Shown here: in pieces, positions 45,386 to 54,293 of the stretch | Layout of the letters: each line of letters opens with the position of its first letter | Numbering within the stretch: the first letter of the stretch is position 1 | From: Candidatus Hydrogenedentota bacterium | GTDB taxonomy: Bacteria; Hydrogenedentota; Hydrogenedentia; Hydrogenedentales; SLHB01 | Assembly: GCA_013359265.1 (NCBI GenBank) | Contig: JABWCD010000036.1 | Coordinates: 1 to 55,614, forward strand | DNA length: 55,614 nucleotides | Direction of reading: 5' to 3' | Program-made: the position numbers and the translations under genes | Notes under the pieces: model-generated | Told to the model about the DNA's origin: nothing | The model's database searches: none | The model's input: the letters and a program-made list of their open reading frames with translations, nothing else

Positions 45386-48300
45386 ATGAGCACCGCCAGA
45401 CAGAAAACTCTCACCACGAAGACCAGCTCACTTCGCGCTAAACGCACACTTCGAATCGCGGCGTTCGCGCTTGCCTCATTCGCCGCGACGAAGGCTCTGG
45501 CCGAACCCGTCCGCTTTTACTGGTCGGTACCCGAGCCAAGGCACCGCATTTGGACGATCATGGTGCCTGGGCACCAAGTGTGCGAGTCAGGAGATATCGA
45601 CGGAGACGGCAACCACGATCTAATCGGGTTCCTAAGCGGTTGGCGGAATCGCGAATGGCCTACTTACCCCGCTGAAAAGATCGCGGATGATGCCATCGTG
45701 ATTGAATATGGCGGCCCCGATCGGCGCGGATTGGCGAATCAAAAGGTTGTTCCAGGAAACCCGGCACTGGATGAGACCCACTTGGCGGAATTCTCGCATG
45801 ACGACGAGCTTCCGGGTACGGATTACCCTCGCCATCAAATGACCAAGCTGGGCATCGCCGTCGCATGCGATGATATGGATTTGGACGGATTCGACGACGT
45901 CATATTCCTGGCAAACGACAGAGACCCCTCACGATATGGCACTGAGCTGTACATTTACTTTGGAGGTCCATGCGCGCGCGGCAAGTTGTTTAGATTTGAG
46001 GATGAGAGCGAATCATCTCGTTTCGCGCGAATTATCCTCGACGACCCGGCGTATGGTGAGGATATCGCAACTTGGCCGGGAGACTCATCCGACGTGCCAT
46101 CGCCAATAAAGCGGGCCGATCTCTGTACCGTAGACTTAAATGCCGACACACTGCCGGATATCGCCGTGACGATGTATCGCACATGGCAGATGCCGGAGAT
46201 TGTAATCATCTATGGGCAGACAGACTTCCGAGGCACAACACGCGCGATGAGCAGATCTGGAGACCTACAAATCACAAAGATTCTATGTGAGTACCGCGAT
46301 CCCAAATGGGAATGGGATCGGCCACGAGAGTATCCGTGGACATATCTCCCCGGTGATTATGCACCCTCTCTCTCGAGCGGCGACATGAATGGTGACGGAA
46401 TTGACGATTTGGTCATTGGCGACGAATCCGTCGATCGCGACATCACGGAGTCCAGCGCTAAACTGAGCGAAGACGGTCATCCTCTTGATCGTCCTGGAGC
46501 GGTCTATGTGCTTTATGGGCCGTTAGATTCGTCGATTGCCACACTAGACTTGGCTACGCCCGTTCCAGAGGCAGGCGAAGTGGTGATGTTCGGCGCGCGC
46601 GAAGGCTGGCCATATAATGGCGGCAACGCGAATGGGATTGGTCGCACCGTCGCACTGGGTGATGTGAATCAGGACGGCTATGACGAGCTCATGTTCGGAG
46701 CGACTTCCCAAAACACGGCATTGGACTGGGCGATTCTGTACCAATTCCCTGGTTCGCCGTTCAAACCCGGAATCCCTACGGGAAACGGATCATTCGTGCA
46801 CCTCGACCCATTGATCGCGCCTATCGGCTCTTGGAACGAGACCCGCCTTGGTTGGCACGAAGCGCCCACGGATGGAACGCGGAAGGGCGACGCTGCGTGG
46901 GGTGACGTTTCGGGTGACGGTCGGGATGACTTTGTCGATAATTTTGCCTACGTCCTTTTAGGCTATATGGGGGGATTTCGCGTAGTTCCCACCCCCGAAA
47001 TCGCCCCAGGCGAACGTCTTCTACCCCCGACGTTAGTAGAACCGCATTCGCTCGGAGATAGCCTCATAGAAAGTACGGGGGGGAGTGTAGATAAATACAT
47101 ATCGCAACAGGATATTGATGGCGATGGCGAGACTGACGTGGTTTTGTGCAACGGACCGGCACCTGCATGGTTTCTCGTCGCGTTGAGCGACGGCGGTGCA
47201 CCGTCGGCGATGGCCGTCGAGCGATACACAGGCGGGAAGACGGCAATGCGCGGGTTTGGCGGCAGATTGTCTCCCGTGCTGCGCGTGAACATTGGATTCG
47301 AGGACGGTCAAGCGGGCGCGGTAACTGCCACGCTGAACAAGTCCGGGAATGGCATTACAAACATTCCGGAAGTCTATGTTGGCCCTACCGATTGCTACTG
47401 GCACCTGACGACGGATCGAGTCGGGTATACGCAGGCCAATCTTCTGTTCCGCTATATCGAGTCAGACCTGCTTGGCCTGCCGGACGATGCGCTTGTCCTG
47501 TTAACGGCGCCGACCCTTGCGGGTCCATGGAATCCGGTAGCTCGCCAGCAACTGAATGCGTACGGCCGGCGCGTTTCCGCGCAAGTATCCAGTCTCGGCT
47601 ACTTCACGCTTGCGTACCTCGCAGCCGACGAAACGGACGCCGGTCCTCGCGTGAAGGAGATTGCCTGCGACACGTGCACGGACAATCCAGATAACCCGGG
47701 CGAAGAGACGATGACAGTACGGTTCGCGCAGGCCGTGACGGGTGTGGATGAGAGCGACTTTGCAGTCCACGCGCCCGCAAGCGTGGGCGGAGAGATTCTC
47801 GAGGTACATGGAACAGGAAAGGAGTACAAAGTACGCGTTGCGCTGGGTATAGGTGTTGGACCTGTGGTATTCGAGGTGCTCGACGACGATTCGATTCGCG
47901 ACATTCGCGATCGGCCGCTGGGCGGACCCGGCGCGGGCAACGGTTCCGCTCAACGCGAAACCTGCGCGGAAATCAACATTCCCGTCTCGGTGGATCGCAT
48001 CGACGCAGACGATCCGAGCCCAAACGCGTTGCCGATCGTTTCGTATACGGTCCATTTCACGGCCCCGGTCAGTGGCGTGGATATCGCCGACTTTGAGTTG
48101 GATGTGAATGAGCTGGATCGAGTGTTCTTTGAGAGTATTAGTGGGACGGGCGATACGTATCACGTGGGGGTTTATACCGGGAAGGGTAGCGGCACGATAA
48201 GGTTGAGATTGCGAGACGACGACACGATTCTCGACGCGAGCGGCACGCCCTTAGGCGGCCAAGGCACGGGTAACGGCGATGCGCAGGGCCCCACATACGT

Positions 48301-49303
48301 GATACTGCGTGACGAAACCGACCTTGTTCCACCGACTGTGCGGGGGATCACGCGCGCCAGCGTGAGTCCCACGTCGGCGGTGTCCGTCGACTTCTACGTC
48401 GAGTTCACCGAGGATGTTGTCGGCGTAGAACTTTCCGATTTCGAGGTGGTCACGACCGGAGGAATCTCGGGCGCGGCGATCACCGGGATTCGCGGGGACG
48501 CGCTGGTCTCAGTTATTACCGTCTCCACCGGCGACGGCGACGGCACGATTCAGCTTCGCCTGCATGATGACGACAGCATTGTCGATCTCGCGAGTAATCC
48601 GCTCGGTGGCGCGGGTATCGGCAACGGGGACTTTCTCAACGGCCACGTGTACACCATTTACAAGAGCGACCCCGGTGCGCTGCCGCCCGTTGTTAGCTCC
48701 ATCACGCGGCTCGATGCGAGTCCGACGGACGCCTTCACGGTGCGGTACCGCGTGCGCTTTAGCGAACCGGTCACCAACGTGGACGCCGGCGATTTCGTTA
48801 CAACCACGGCCGGATTGCTTGGCTCATCCGTGGACAGCGTCACCGGTGCGGGAGACGACTATACCGTCACGGTGGACACGGGCAATGGCGCGGGAACGCT
48901 GCGGCTCGACGTGCGCGATAACGATTCGATCTTCGACGCGGACCGCAATCCGCTCGGCGGTATTGGCAACGACAACGGCCACTTCACTTCCGGCGAGGTT
49001 TACGAGATTCTCCGCGAGACGATGATGAGCGTCCGGTCGGTGAAGAATAATGCCACCGTGTTGCCCGGCGGACCGTTGAAGGTCAAGTGGACTTCCGGAC
49101 CCATAGGCAACCATGTTCGCATCGAGCTGTGGAAGAGCGGAGAACGCGTCGCCATTCTCGAGAAGAAGACCAAGAACGACGGCTCGCAGAACGTAGCCAT
49201 TCCCGGAAACGTCGCGGAGGGTGGCGGCTACATCATCCGAGTGGTCTCAACGTCCAACTCCGCCTACTTCTCAAACATGAAGAAGCCGTTCACCATCGAG
49301 TAA
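45386..49303 (+). CDS. Large secreted FG-GAP / Ig-like repeat protein with Kre9/KNH-type C-terminal domain
   Basis: The start at 45386 has GGAGGA 9 bases upstream. Of 1305 residues, the first 40 contain a long, basic signal peptide (TLRIAAFALASFAATKALA). The next 600 hold FG-GAP-type calcium-binding repeats (DIDGDGNHD, DMDLDGFDD, DMNGDGIDDLVIGD, DVNQDGYDELMFGA, DVSGDGRDDF, DIDGDGETDVVL), which should form a beta-propeller. Four repeats of about 110 residues follow, each ending with a variant of DDDSIxDxxxxPLGGxGxGNG, probably also calcium-dependent. The C-terminal 85 residues resemble the Kre9/KNH-like Ig domain seen in anchored surface proteins. It is likely an extracellular adhesin or matrix protein. 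A hairpin directly after the stop codon should end transcription. Confidence 0.85.
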   Translation: MSTARQKTLTTKTSSLRAKRTLRIAAFALASFAATKALAEPVRFYWSVPEPRHRIWTIMVPGHQVCESGDIDGDGNHDLIGFLSGWRNREWPTYPAEKIADDAIVIEYGGPDRRGLANQKVVPGNPALDETHLAEFSHDDELPGTDYPRHQMTKLGIAVACDDMDLDGFDDVIFLANDRDPSRYGTELYIYFGGPCARGKLFRFEDESESSRFARIILDDPAYGEDIATWPGDSSDVPSPIKRADLCTVDLNADTLPDIAVTMYRTWQMPEIVIIYGQTDFRGTTRAMSRSGDLQITKILCEYRDPKWEWDRPREYPWTYLPGDYAPSLSSGDMNGDGIDDLVIGDESVDRDITESSAKLSEDGHPLDRPGAVYVLYGPLDSSIATLDLATPVPEAGEVVMFGAREGWPYNGGNANGIGRTVALGDVNQDGYDELMFGATSQNTALDWAILYQFPGSPFKPGIPTGNGSFVHLDPLIAPIGSWNETRLGWHEAPTDGTRKGDAAWGDVSGDGRDDFVDNFAYVLLGYMGGFRVVPTPEIAPGERLLPPTLVEPHSLGDSLIESTGGSVDKYISQQDIDGDGETDVVLCNGPAPAWFLVALSDGGAPSAMAVERYTGGKTAMRGFGGRLSPVLRVNIGFEDGQAGAVTATLNKSGNGITNIPEVYVGPTDCYWHLTTDRVGYTQANLLFRYIESDLLGLPDDALVLLTAPTLAGPWNPVARQQLNAYGRRVSAQVSSLGYFTLAYLAADETDAGPRVKEIACDTCTDNPDNPGEETMTVRFAQAVTGVDESDFAVHAPASVGGEILEVHGTGKEYKVRVALGIGVGPVVFEVLDDDSIRDIRDRPLGGPGAGNGSAQRETCAEINIPVSVDRIDADDPSPNALPIVSYTVHFTAPVSGVDIADFELDVNELDRVFFESISGTGDTYHVGVYTGKGSGTIRLRLRDDDTILDASGTPLGGQGTGNGDAQGPTYVILRDETDLVPPTVRGITRASVSPTSAVSVDFYVEFTEDVVGVELSDFEVVTTGGISGAAITGIRGDALVSVITVSTGDGDGTIQLRLHDDDSIVDLASNPLGGAGIGNGDFLNGHVYTIYKSDPGALPPVVSSITRLDASPTDAFTVRYRVRFSEPVTNVDAGDFVTTTAGLLGSSVDSVTGAGDDYTVTVDTGNGAGTLRLDVRDNDSIFDADRNPLGGIGNDNGHFTSGEVYEILRETMMSVRSVKNNATVLPGGPLKVKWTSGPIGNHVRIELWKSGERVAILEKKTKNDGSQNVAIPGNVAEGGGYIIRVVSTSNSAYFSNMKKPFTIE

Positions 49304-49372
49304 CGCGAGCAGCCCCGCTTCGCGTGAACCCGAGGCGGGCGCCTGGCACCACACCCAGGCGCCCGCCTTTTT
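49293..49372 (+). terminator. Hairpin repeat at the end of the FG-GAP gene, copy B
   Basis: The stem GGCGGGCGCCTGG / CCAGGCGCCCGCC (49334-49346 with 49355-49367) is followed by TTTTT. It directly follows the stop codon region and matches copy A at 45047-45125. Confidence 0.85.
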
Positions 49373-49725
49373 GGCTCGCTCTGCCGTGTTCAGTCCGTTA
49401 ACACGGTGTGTTCAGTTACTTAATTCGTAGCGGCCGAATCTTGGGGGTGGTTGTGCGGGCGCGATTTGGCGGGTACGCGTAAGCGGCAGTTGCATCTAGG
49501 CTTGCGACAGGGCTGCACGCGTCAAACGTGTTTGGCACTGATCTTGTTCCCCAAGACCCAAGTCCGCCACCTTCTGCAGATGCAAGGAGGTTTGCGGATG
49601 CGGTTGTTCGTTGGAGCGAGAAATGTTTCGCGCTGCGATTGCATCCGCGTCGCTTCGCCGTGCAGACACGGGAAGGGGGGCGTACTCCTGACTACGCGGG
49701 GCTCCGCCGTCCGCGGTGGACAGGG

Positions 49726-49757
49726 GCGGGCGCTTGGAACCACACCCAAGCGCCCGC
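49726..49757. repeat. Hairpin, copy C, with a compensatory base pair change
   Basis: The 12-bp stem GCGGGCGCTTGG / CCAAGCGCCCGC has loop AACCACAC. Compared with copies A and B, a C-G pair is replaced by T-A on both sides, so pairing is kept. The flanking sequence is not related to copies A and B. Confidence 0.7.
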
Positions 49758-49770
49758 GAATTTCAAATGA

Positions 49771-49802
49771 AAAGGAGCACGGGCTCGCACCCGTGCTCCT
49801 TT
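49771..49802 (-). terminator. Terminator of the aldolase gene
   Basis: A perfect 13-bp stem AAAGGAGCACGGG / CCCGTGCTCCTTT has a six-base loop. Read on the minus strand it follows the aldolase stop codon by 34 bases and is followed by TTTTCATTT. It could also stop transcription from the left. Confidence 0.85.
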
Positions 49803-49836
49803 CTTAATAAATGGGTCCGGATCGGTTCGCGAGGGA

Positions 49837-50895
49837 TTATACCGCCGCCGCGACCGCGCCCGTCTTGTACAACTTCTTCATGTCGTCGAGCGACATCTGC
49901 GAGTAATCGCCGGCGTGGCCCGCCGTGCCGAACGCGACCATGCGCTTGATGTACACCTGCTTGGCGGCTTCGCGCGCGGGCCCGAGCCAGTCGCGCGGAT
50001 CGAATTTTTCGGGATGTTCGGCGAACACTTTGCGCGCGGCGCCGGTCATTGCGAGGCGGCTGTCGGTATCGACGTTGATCTTGCGCACGCCGTGTTTGAT
50101 GCCGTCCTGAATCTGTTCGAGCGGAATGCCGTAGGTCCCCGGCATTTTGCCGCCGTATTGGTTGATAACATCGACCAACTCTTGCGGGACGCTCGACGAT
50201 CCGTGCATCACCATGTGGCAATTCGGCATGCGCTGGTGGATTTCGTGGATGCGATCCATCGCCAGCGCGGGCGGCAGCATCTGGCCGGTCTTCGGGTCTT
50301 TGCGCAGCGATTTATACGCGCCGTGGCTCGTGCCGATTGCGACCGCGAGCGCATCGAGACCGGTCTGCGCGACGAAGTCCTCCGCCTGCTCGGGGTCGGT
50401 GAGGTGATCGGTGTCGTCCGCGGCGATGCCGGCGCCGTGGCCGTCTTCAATTCCGCCGAGGCAGCCGAGTTCGCCTTCGACCGTCACGCCGAGCGGGTGC
50501 GCGAGTTCGACGACCGCGCGCGTGACTTCGACGTTTTTCTCGTAGCTGTTCGGCGTCTTGCCGTCTTCGCCGAGGGAGCCGTCCATCATCACAGACGTGA
50601 AGCCCAGTTCGATTGCCTGCTTGCACGTGGCGACGCTGTTGCCGTGATCCAGGTGCAGCGCGACGGGAATGTCGGGATACTCGATCACCGCCGCTTCCAT
50701 CAGCTTCTTCAGATAAATCATCCGGCTGTACTTCAACGCGCCGCGGCTCGCCTGGATGATCACCGGGCTCTTCGTCTCGTTCGCGGCCTCCATGATCGCC
50801 TGAATCTGTTCCATGTTGTTGACGTTGAATGCGCCAACGCCGTAACCGCCCTTGGCGGCCTCGTCGAGAATCTGTCGCATGGGTACAAGTGGCAT
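49837..50895 (-). CDS. fba: Class II fructose-bisphosphate aldolase
   Basis: A zinc enzyme of glycolysis and gluconeogenesis that interconverts fructose 1,6-bisphosphate with dihydroxyacetone phosphate and glyceraldehyde 3-phosphate. The start at 50895 (MPLVPMRQILDEAAKGGYG) matches the family N-terminus and has GGGGAGAG just upstream; a start at 50940 would add 15 untypical residues. The 352-residue protein has the zinc-binding HLDHGNS, ELGCLGGIEDG, the GTSHGAYK histidine, MHGSSSVP, and KINVDTDSRLA near the phosphate site. The sequence is complete and it is transcribed alone. It is a core housekeeping gene, which shows that the right part of the window is chromosomal. Confidence 0.95.
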   Translation of the reverse strand: MPLVPMRQILDEAAKGGYGVGAFNVNNMEQIQAIMEAANETKSPVIIQASRGALKYSRMIYLKKLMEAAVIEYPDIPVALHLDHGNSVATCKQAIELGFTSVMMDGSLGEDGKTPNSYEKNVEVTRAVVELAHPLGVTVEGELGCLGGIEDGHGAGIAADDTDHLTDPEQAEDFVAQTGLDALAVAIGTSHGAYKSLRKDPKTGQMLPPALAMDRIHEIHQRMPNCHMVMHGSSSVPQELVDVINQYGGKMPGTYGIPLEQIQDGIKHGVRKINVDTDSRLAMTGAARKVFAEHPEKFDPRDWLGPAREAAKQVYIKRMVAFGTAGHAGDYSQMSLDDMKKLYKTGAVAAAV

Positions 50896-51546
50896 AAAAG
50901 CTCTCCCCTGGTCTATTGCGCTGCGGGCGGCGTTCCGCACAAAAAGCGCCCACGGAGCATGACTGAATAAACAGGCCTAGCATACCATTTCGGCGCACGA
51001 TGCCGCAAAAAAGCGGCGGCGCGTTTAGCGGCGTTGCCACCGCGTGTGCCCGACGGCCTGGCGGTCACACGCCCGAGTATCTTCATGCGCGGCCGGGACA
51101 GGGAAAGCCGTCGCGTCTTGTGGCGGCAGTAGTCCTTCCGTGCGACGGGGACACTCGTCGTCCGGATGATGGCTCCTGTTTATTAGTCCATTGTGTTGCA
51201 CTCGGCGGGAAGGAGGCAGGAGGTAGGAGACAGGAGTCAGGAGTCTGGAGTCAGGAGCCAGGAGTCAGAAGTCAGAATGCGTCGGAGAATCGTGAGCGGT
51301 GGCAAGTGAGAATGAACCACCTCTGTTTGGTTGACAAATTGTGGAGGGGCAAAGCGAAGACCCGGGAAATCGCGGTCGTTGCGTCTTTTGCGAAACGAGG
51401 GGTTTTAATGGAAAGGCGCAAAATCATCCGAAGCATGTCAATAAAGAACGTCTAACCACAGATTTCACGGATTACGCAGATTAAAATCCGAAGTCGGGAT
51501 GGACGGGGAAGGGAGCGGGGCGACGAGTGGTGAAAGCTACACTGAG
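50896..51546. other. Intergenic region with heptamer repeat tract
   Basis: About 650 bases without a supported gene. From 51211 to 51279 lies a run of about nine imperfect AGGAGTC heptamers (GGAGTCAGGAGTC style). Near 51455-51485 is CCACAGATTTCACGGATTAC followed by GCAGATT, a short motif often seen between genes of GC-rich bacteria. No RNA gene is evident. Confidence 0.45.
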
Positions 51547-51560
51547 ATAGTGTACACTAT
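51547..51560. promoter_or_regulatory. Palindromic operator candidate for the toxin-antitoxin pair
   Basis: ATAGTGTACACTAT is a perfect 14-bp palindrome about 32 bases before the antitoxin start, overlapping a TATATT-like -10 box at 51558-51563. Antitoxins of this type usually repress their own operon by binding such sites. Confidence 0.55.
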
Positions 51561-51591
51561 ATTCGTGTGTATGTTGGGTGCGAGGAACATC

Positions 51592-51816
51592 ATGAGAAAC
51601 ATCACCTTGAGCGCCGACGAGAACGTGATTGAGGCGGCGCGAGAACGGGCCCGTGGAGAGAAGACTACGTTGAACGAGGCGTTTCGGCGCTGGCTTGCAT
51701 CATACGCCGGTCAGCGGTCACGTGCTTTAGAGGCCAAGATGCTCATTCACGAGCTTCGCTCTCGTGTGCGTACGGGCGGACGAAAGTTCACGCGAGATGA
51801 AATGAATGAGCGGTGA
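51592..51816 (+). CDS. vapB: VapB-type antitoxin
   Basis: The start at 51592 is backed by GAGGA 6 bases upstream, giving 74 residues. The N-terminus MRNITLSADENVIEAARERA is a ribbon-helix-helix-like DNA-binding pattern, with a basic, extended C-terminus (RTGGRKFTRDEMNER) suited to wrapping the toxin. It overlaps the toxin gene by 11 bases. It should bind and neutralise the PIN-domain toxin and repress the operon through the palindrome upstream. Confidence 0.82.
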   Translation: MRNITLSADENVIEAARERARGEKTTLNEAFRRWLASYAGQRSRALEAKMLIHELRSRVRTGGRKFTRDEMNER

Positions 51817-52228
51817 GTTTATCGACACCAACGTGTTCATCTACCTGTTCGACGAAACGGCCCCCGATAAGCAGCGGATAGCGGATCAGATCGTATTCGG
51901 CGCCCTTGAAACCGCGTCCGCGTGCACCAGTTTCCAGGTGGTTCAGGAAACGCTCAACGTGCTTACGCGAAAAGTTGAGAAGCCCATGTCCGCCGGGGAG
52001 GCACGCGATTTTTTGGATGCCGTGCTTGTTCCGTTGTGGCGGGTAATGCCATCGCCAACGTTGTATCGCCGCGGTATCGAGTTGCAGTCGCGCTACCAGC
52101 ACGGCTTCTACGACGCGCTTATCATCGCCGCCGCACTCGATGGCGGGTGTTCCGTGCTTTACAGCGAGGATTTGCGGCACGAGCAACGGATTGAGGGGTT
52201 GACGATACGGAACCCGTTTGTGGACTAG
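51806..52228 (+). CDS. vapC: VapC-type PIN-domain toxin ribonuclease
   Basis: The 140-residue protein contains the PIN-domain acidic residues: Asp7 (EFIDTNVFIY), Glu48 (FQVVQETLNV), Asp103 (HGFYDALIIAAA) and Asp122 (LYSEDLRH). These bind the metal ions used to cut RNA. Together with the overlapping antitoxin gene it forms a complete type II toxin-antitoxin module. All catalytic residues are present, so the toxin is probably active. A dispersed hairpin repeat lies just downstream. Confidence 0.92.
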   Translation: MSGEFIDTNVFIYLFDETAPDKQRIADQIVFGALETASACTSFQVVQETLNVLTRKVEKPMSAGEARDFLDAVLVPLWRVMPSPTLYRRGIELQSRYQHGFYDALIIAAALDGGCSVLYSEDLRHEQRIEGLTIRNPFVD

Positions 52229-52251
52229 GCGACGCAACGTTACTCGGGCGA

Positions 52252-52298
52252 CCAAAGCAGAGCTTTCCGAGCGCGTTCCCAACTGGAAAGTTGGGAAC
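52252..52298. repeat. Dispersed hairpin repeat, copy 2 (TTCCCAACT stem)
   Basis: CCAAAGCAGAGC and the hairpin TTCCCAACT-GGAA-AGTTGGGAA (52276-52297) match the copy at 7728-7776. It sits between the convergent vapC and peptidase genes. Confidence 0.75.
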
Positions 52299-52383
52299 GA
52301 GTTTATGATGGGACCGTTGGGAACGAGTTAACGATGGAGTAGTGAGAGTCACCTGGTATTTGCTCTTACTTCCTACTCACCGT

Positions 52384-53757
52384 TCAGAATTCCGCGGTCA
52401 TGGTTGGGCTGGCGTTGGAGACGTTTTGGAACCAGAGCAGCGACCATTCGCCGTTGGAATCGATCAGGAGGCGTTTTGGGTCGGCTGCATCCATCGTAAA
52501 CAGGGCGCCAAGGGTTGGGTTGTTGTAGAGGTCCGGGTCCTGGTCGGGCAGGTCGGCGTCCACCAACCGCACGTCGTCATGGCCGTCGTTGTAGATCCCT
52601 TCCGCGACGTACCACACGGCCAGCCCGTCTTCGGGAAAATCGGCGTCGTAGTTTCCCGCGGATTGTGCGCGGTTCCGGTTTTCGACGACCCAGTACTCGA
52701 AGGGCCCGTCGCCCGGATCGTCGTTGAACGGTTTGACCAGGATGAGCGCGGCTTTGCGGTTTTCGGAACTCGGGAAACGAAGCACCTTGCCCAAATGCGC
52801 GTTGAGAATCTTCGGTTGTATCCATCCGATCTTGATCTTGTCGTGCATGGTCATGTGCATCCAGTTCCGATCGAGCACCATGATGTCGTACTGCCCGTTC
52901 CCGGAATTGGCGTCGTACCGGTCGGGGAAGTTGAAAAAGGCGTGGTTCATTTCGTGGAGAACGGACGAGTGGTACCGGATCGGGTTCGTGGTGCTGTCGA
53001 CGGCGCCTCTCGCCATCAGACTGAAAAACACGATGGGCCGGGTCCCGAAATCGAAGACGCCGTCCGGTGTCGCGGACCCGCCCAAGATTATGTTGCGGAC
53101 ACTTGCGTAGCCGGTGGTATAGGTGCCGTTTGGAATGAGCAGCACGATCTGCGCTTCCGCGCGCGAAATCGCGTCGTCGCCGTCGGTATCCAACGCGCTC
53201 CAATCTACGTTGGCGATGCGCAGGGCCTCGCGCGTGAAGAACGGGTTCGATTCGATGTCCCCGAAATTGGACAGGGGCGCGCCCAACGTGATCCATGCGG
53301 GCACTCCGCCCGACGTCGGCTTAAACTGCCCATACGAATTCTCTGCGTAGTACCCGGCAACGGACCTTGCTGGAGGTTTCCTCGGGTCACTCGACCCAAA
53401 GAAAATCTCGGTGATGTAGCCGGTCGTCGCGGCAGTATTGCGAAGCCAATCCGTCGTCGCCGCCCGAATGACGACGATCTTTCCCGATGGATAGTCGGGA
53501 TTCGGCTGGAGTTGGTTCCCGGGGTCGGTCAGTTGGTACTTGCCAATGATGGCGCCCGAATCCCAGAGAATGCGGTTTTTGATGTCCTGTGCCACCGCCG
53601 CATCGTTCACGTCGCGCACGTCCATGCTCTCGGTGCCGGGGGTGGGACATCCCATGCAGAACAACGAAACGACCGTCAGCACGGTCGCGCATGTCCCTGT
53701 GCGCCAGTTATTGGGACGCCGGGTGTATGTAGTCTTGCGGAACGAATTGGCAACCAT
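52384..53757 (-). CDS. M6-like metallopeptidase lipoprotein
   Basis: GGAGG lies 5 bases before the ATG at 53757. The 457-residue product has a lipoprotein signal with Cys37 (VVSLFCMGCPTPG). The zinc site HEMNHAFFNFPDRYD near residue 268 fits the HExxHxxxxxPD pattern of M6 (immune inhibitor A-like) peptidases, followed by NGQYDIMVLDRNWMHM as in family members. An EF-hand-like loop, DTDGDDAISRAE, lies near residue 195. It is probably a surface-anchored protease. The third-site glycine of many relatives (HExxHxxG) is replaced by Phe, so activity is likely but not certain. The gene reads leftward and a fragment of its 5' end is repeated at 54147-54265. Confidence 0.8.
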   Translation of the reverse strand: MVANSFRKTTYTRRPNNWRTGTCATVLTVVSLFCMGCPTPGTESMDVRDVNDAAVAQDIKNRILWDSGAIIGKYQLTDPGNQLQPNPDYPSGKIVVIRAATTDWLRNTAATTGYITEIFFGSSDPRKPPARSVAGYYAENSYGQFKPTSGGVPAWITLGAPLSNFGDIESNPFFTREALRIANVDWSALDTDGDDAISRAEAQIVLLIPNGTYTTGYASVRNIILGGSATPDGVFDFGTRPIVFFSLMARGAVDSTTNPIRYHSSVLHEMNHAFFNFPDRYDANSGNGQYDIMVLDRNWMHMTMHDKIKIGWIQPKILNAHLGKVLRFPSSENRKAALILVKPFNDDPGDGPFEYWVVENRNRAQSAGNYDADFPEDGLAVWYVAEGIYNDGHDDVRLVDADLPDQDPDLYNNPTLGALFTMDAADPKRLLIDSNGEWSLLWFQNVSNASPTMTAEF

Positions 53758-54116
53758 AGTGCCTCCGACTTGCCCGCCCCGTAAGTGTTGACCCCCGTGC
53801 AGCAGATCGCTTATGTCACTCTACCGAGCACTTCCGAATTCGTTATTCGATCGCGGTCGGATTCCTTTGCAGCAGTTTTCGCGCGCGCCACACCGCCGTC
53901 CTCCACGCGCGAACCGCCGAGCGCGCATGCCCACAGCCCTATTGGAGCGTACAGCGCACTACTTATGCGCCCCCACACCTTTACAGTACGATACGCGCAA
54001 GTCGGGGAATTGGCAAGAGGCTTTTGGGATTTGATTGGTGGCGCGCGCAGCCGGGGATGACGATACGGGCGATGCGTGGCACGGGAACATGCGTACGCCA
54101 TCCGCGGGCACGATGC
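53758..54116. other. Intergenic region upstream of the peptidase
   Basis: This must hold the promoter of the leftward peptidase gene. No clear boxes, RNA or supported gene are seen. Confidence 0.35.
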
Positions 54117-54142
54117 AAATAACAGGTGGCTGTCCCTAGTTA
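54117..54142. repeat. REP-like GGTGGCTGTCCC element, isolated copy
   Basis: AATAACAGGTGGCTGTCCCT followed by AGTTA is the reverse complement of the elements at 55043-55068, 55093-55118 and 55278-55303 beside the transposase. It borders the peptidase gene fragment. Confidence 0.75.
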
Positions 54143-54146
54143 ATTC

Positions 54147-54265
54147 TGCGCCACCGCCGCATCGTTCACGTCGCGCACGTCCATGCTCTCGGTGCCGGGG
54201 GTGGGACATCCCATGCAGAACAACGAAACGACAACCAGCAAGGTCTCGCATGTCCCTGTGCGCCA
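54147..54265 (-). pseudogene. Duplicated 5' fragment of the M6-like peptidase gene
   Basis: These 119 bases match 53588-53706 at roughly 95 percent, covering the lipobox region (VVSLFCMGCPTPG) through DVNDAAVAQ. The copy has no start region and no catalytic part, and stops at a REP-like element. It is a remnant of a second peptidase gene or of a local duplication. Confidence 0.85.
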
Positions 54266-54293
54266 CGTTTTGTCACGCAATCGAGCTACCTAT

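Noticed and set aside
45290-45386. Sequence resembling parts of a cyclic-di-GMP (GEMM) riboswitch before the FG-GAP gene (GCACAGCAAA, ACGCAA)
   Set aside because: The pairing partners and the second conserved stem expected after ACGCAA are not present.
49451-49807. 118-codon ORF between the FG-GAP gene and the aldolase
   Set aside because: It runs through two hairpins and a terminator and has no protein-like pattern.
51211-51279. Heptamer tract considered as a regulatory slippage site
   Set aside because: It is imperfect, lies about 300 bases from the nearest start codon and is outside any coding frame.
53811-54266. 151-codon minus-strand ORF over the peptidase fragment
   Set aside because: It reads the duplicated fragment in a different frame from the real peptidase gene, so it is a shadow.
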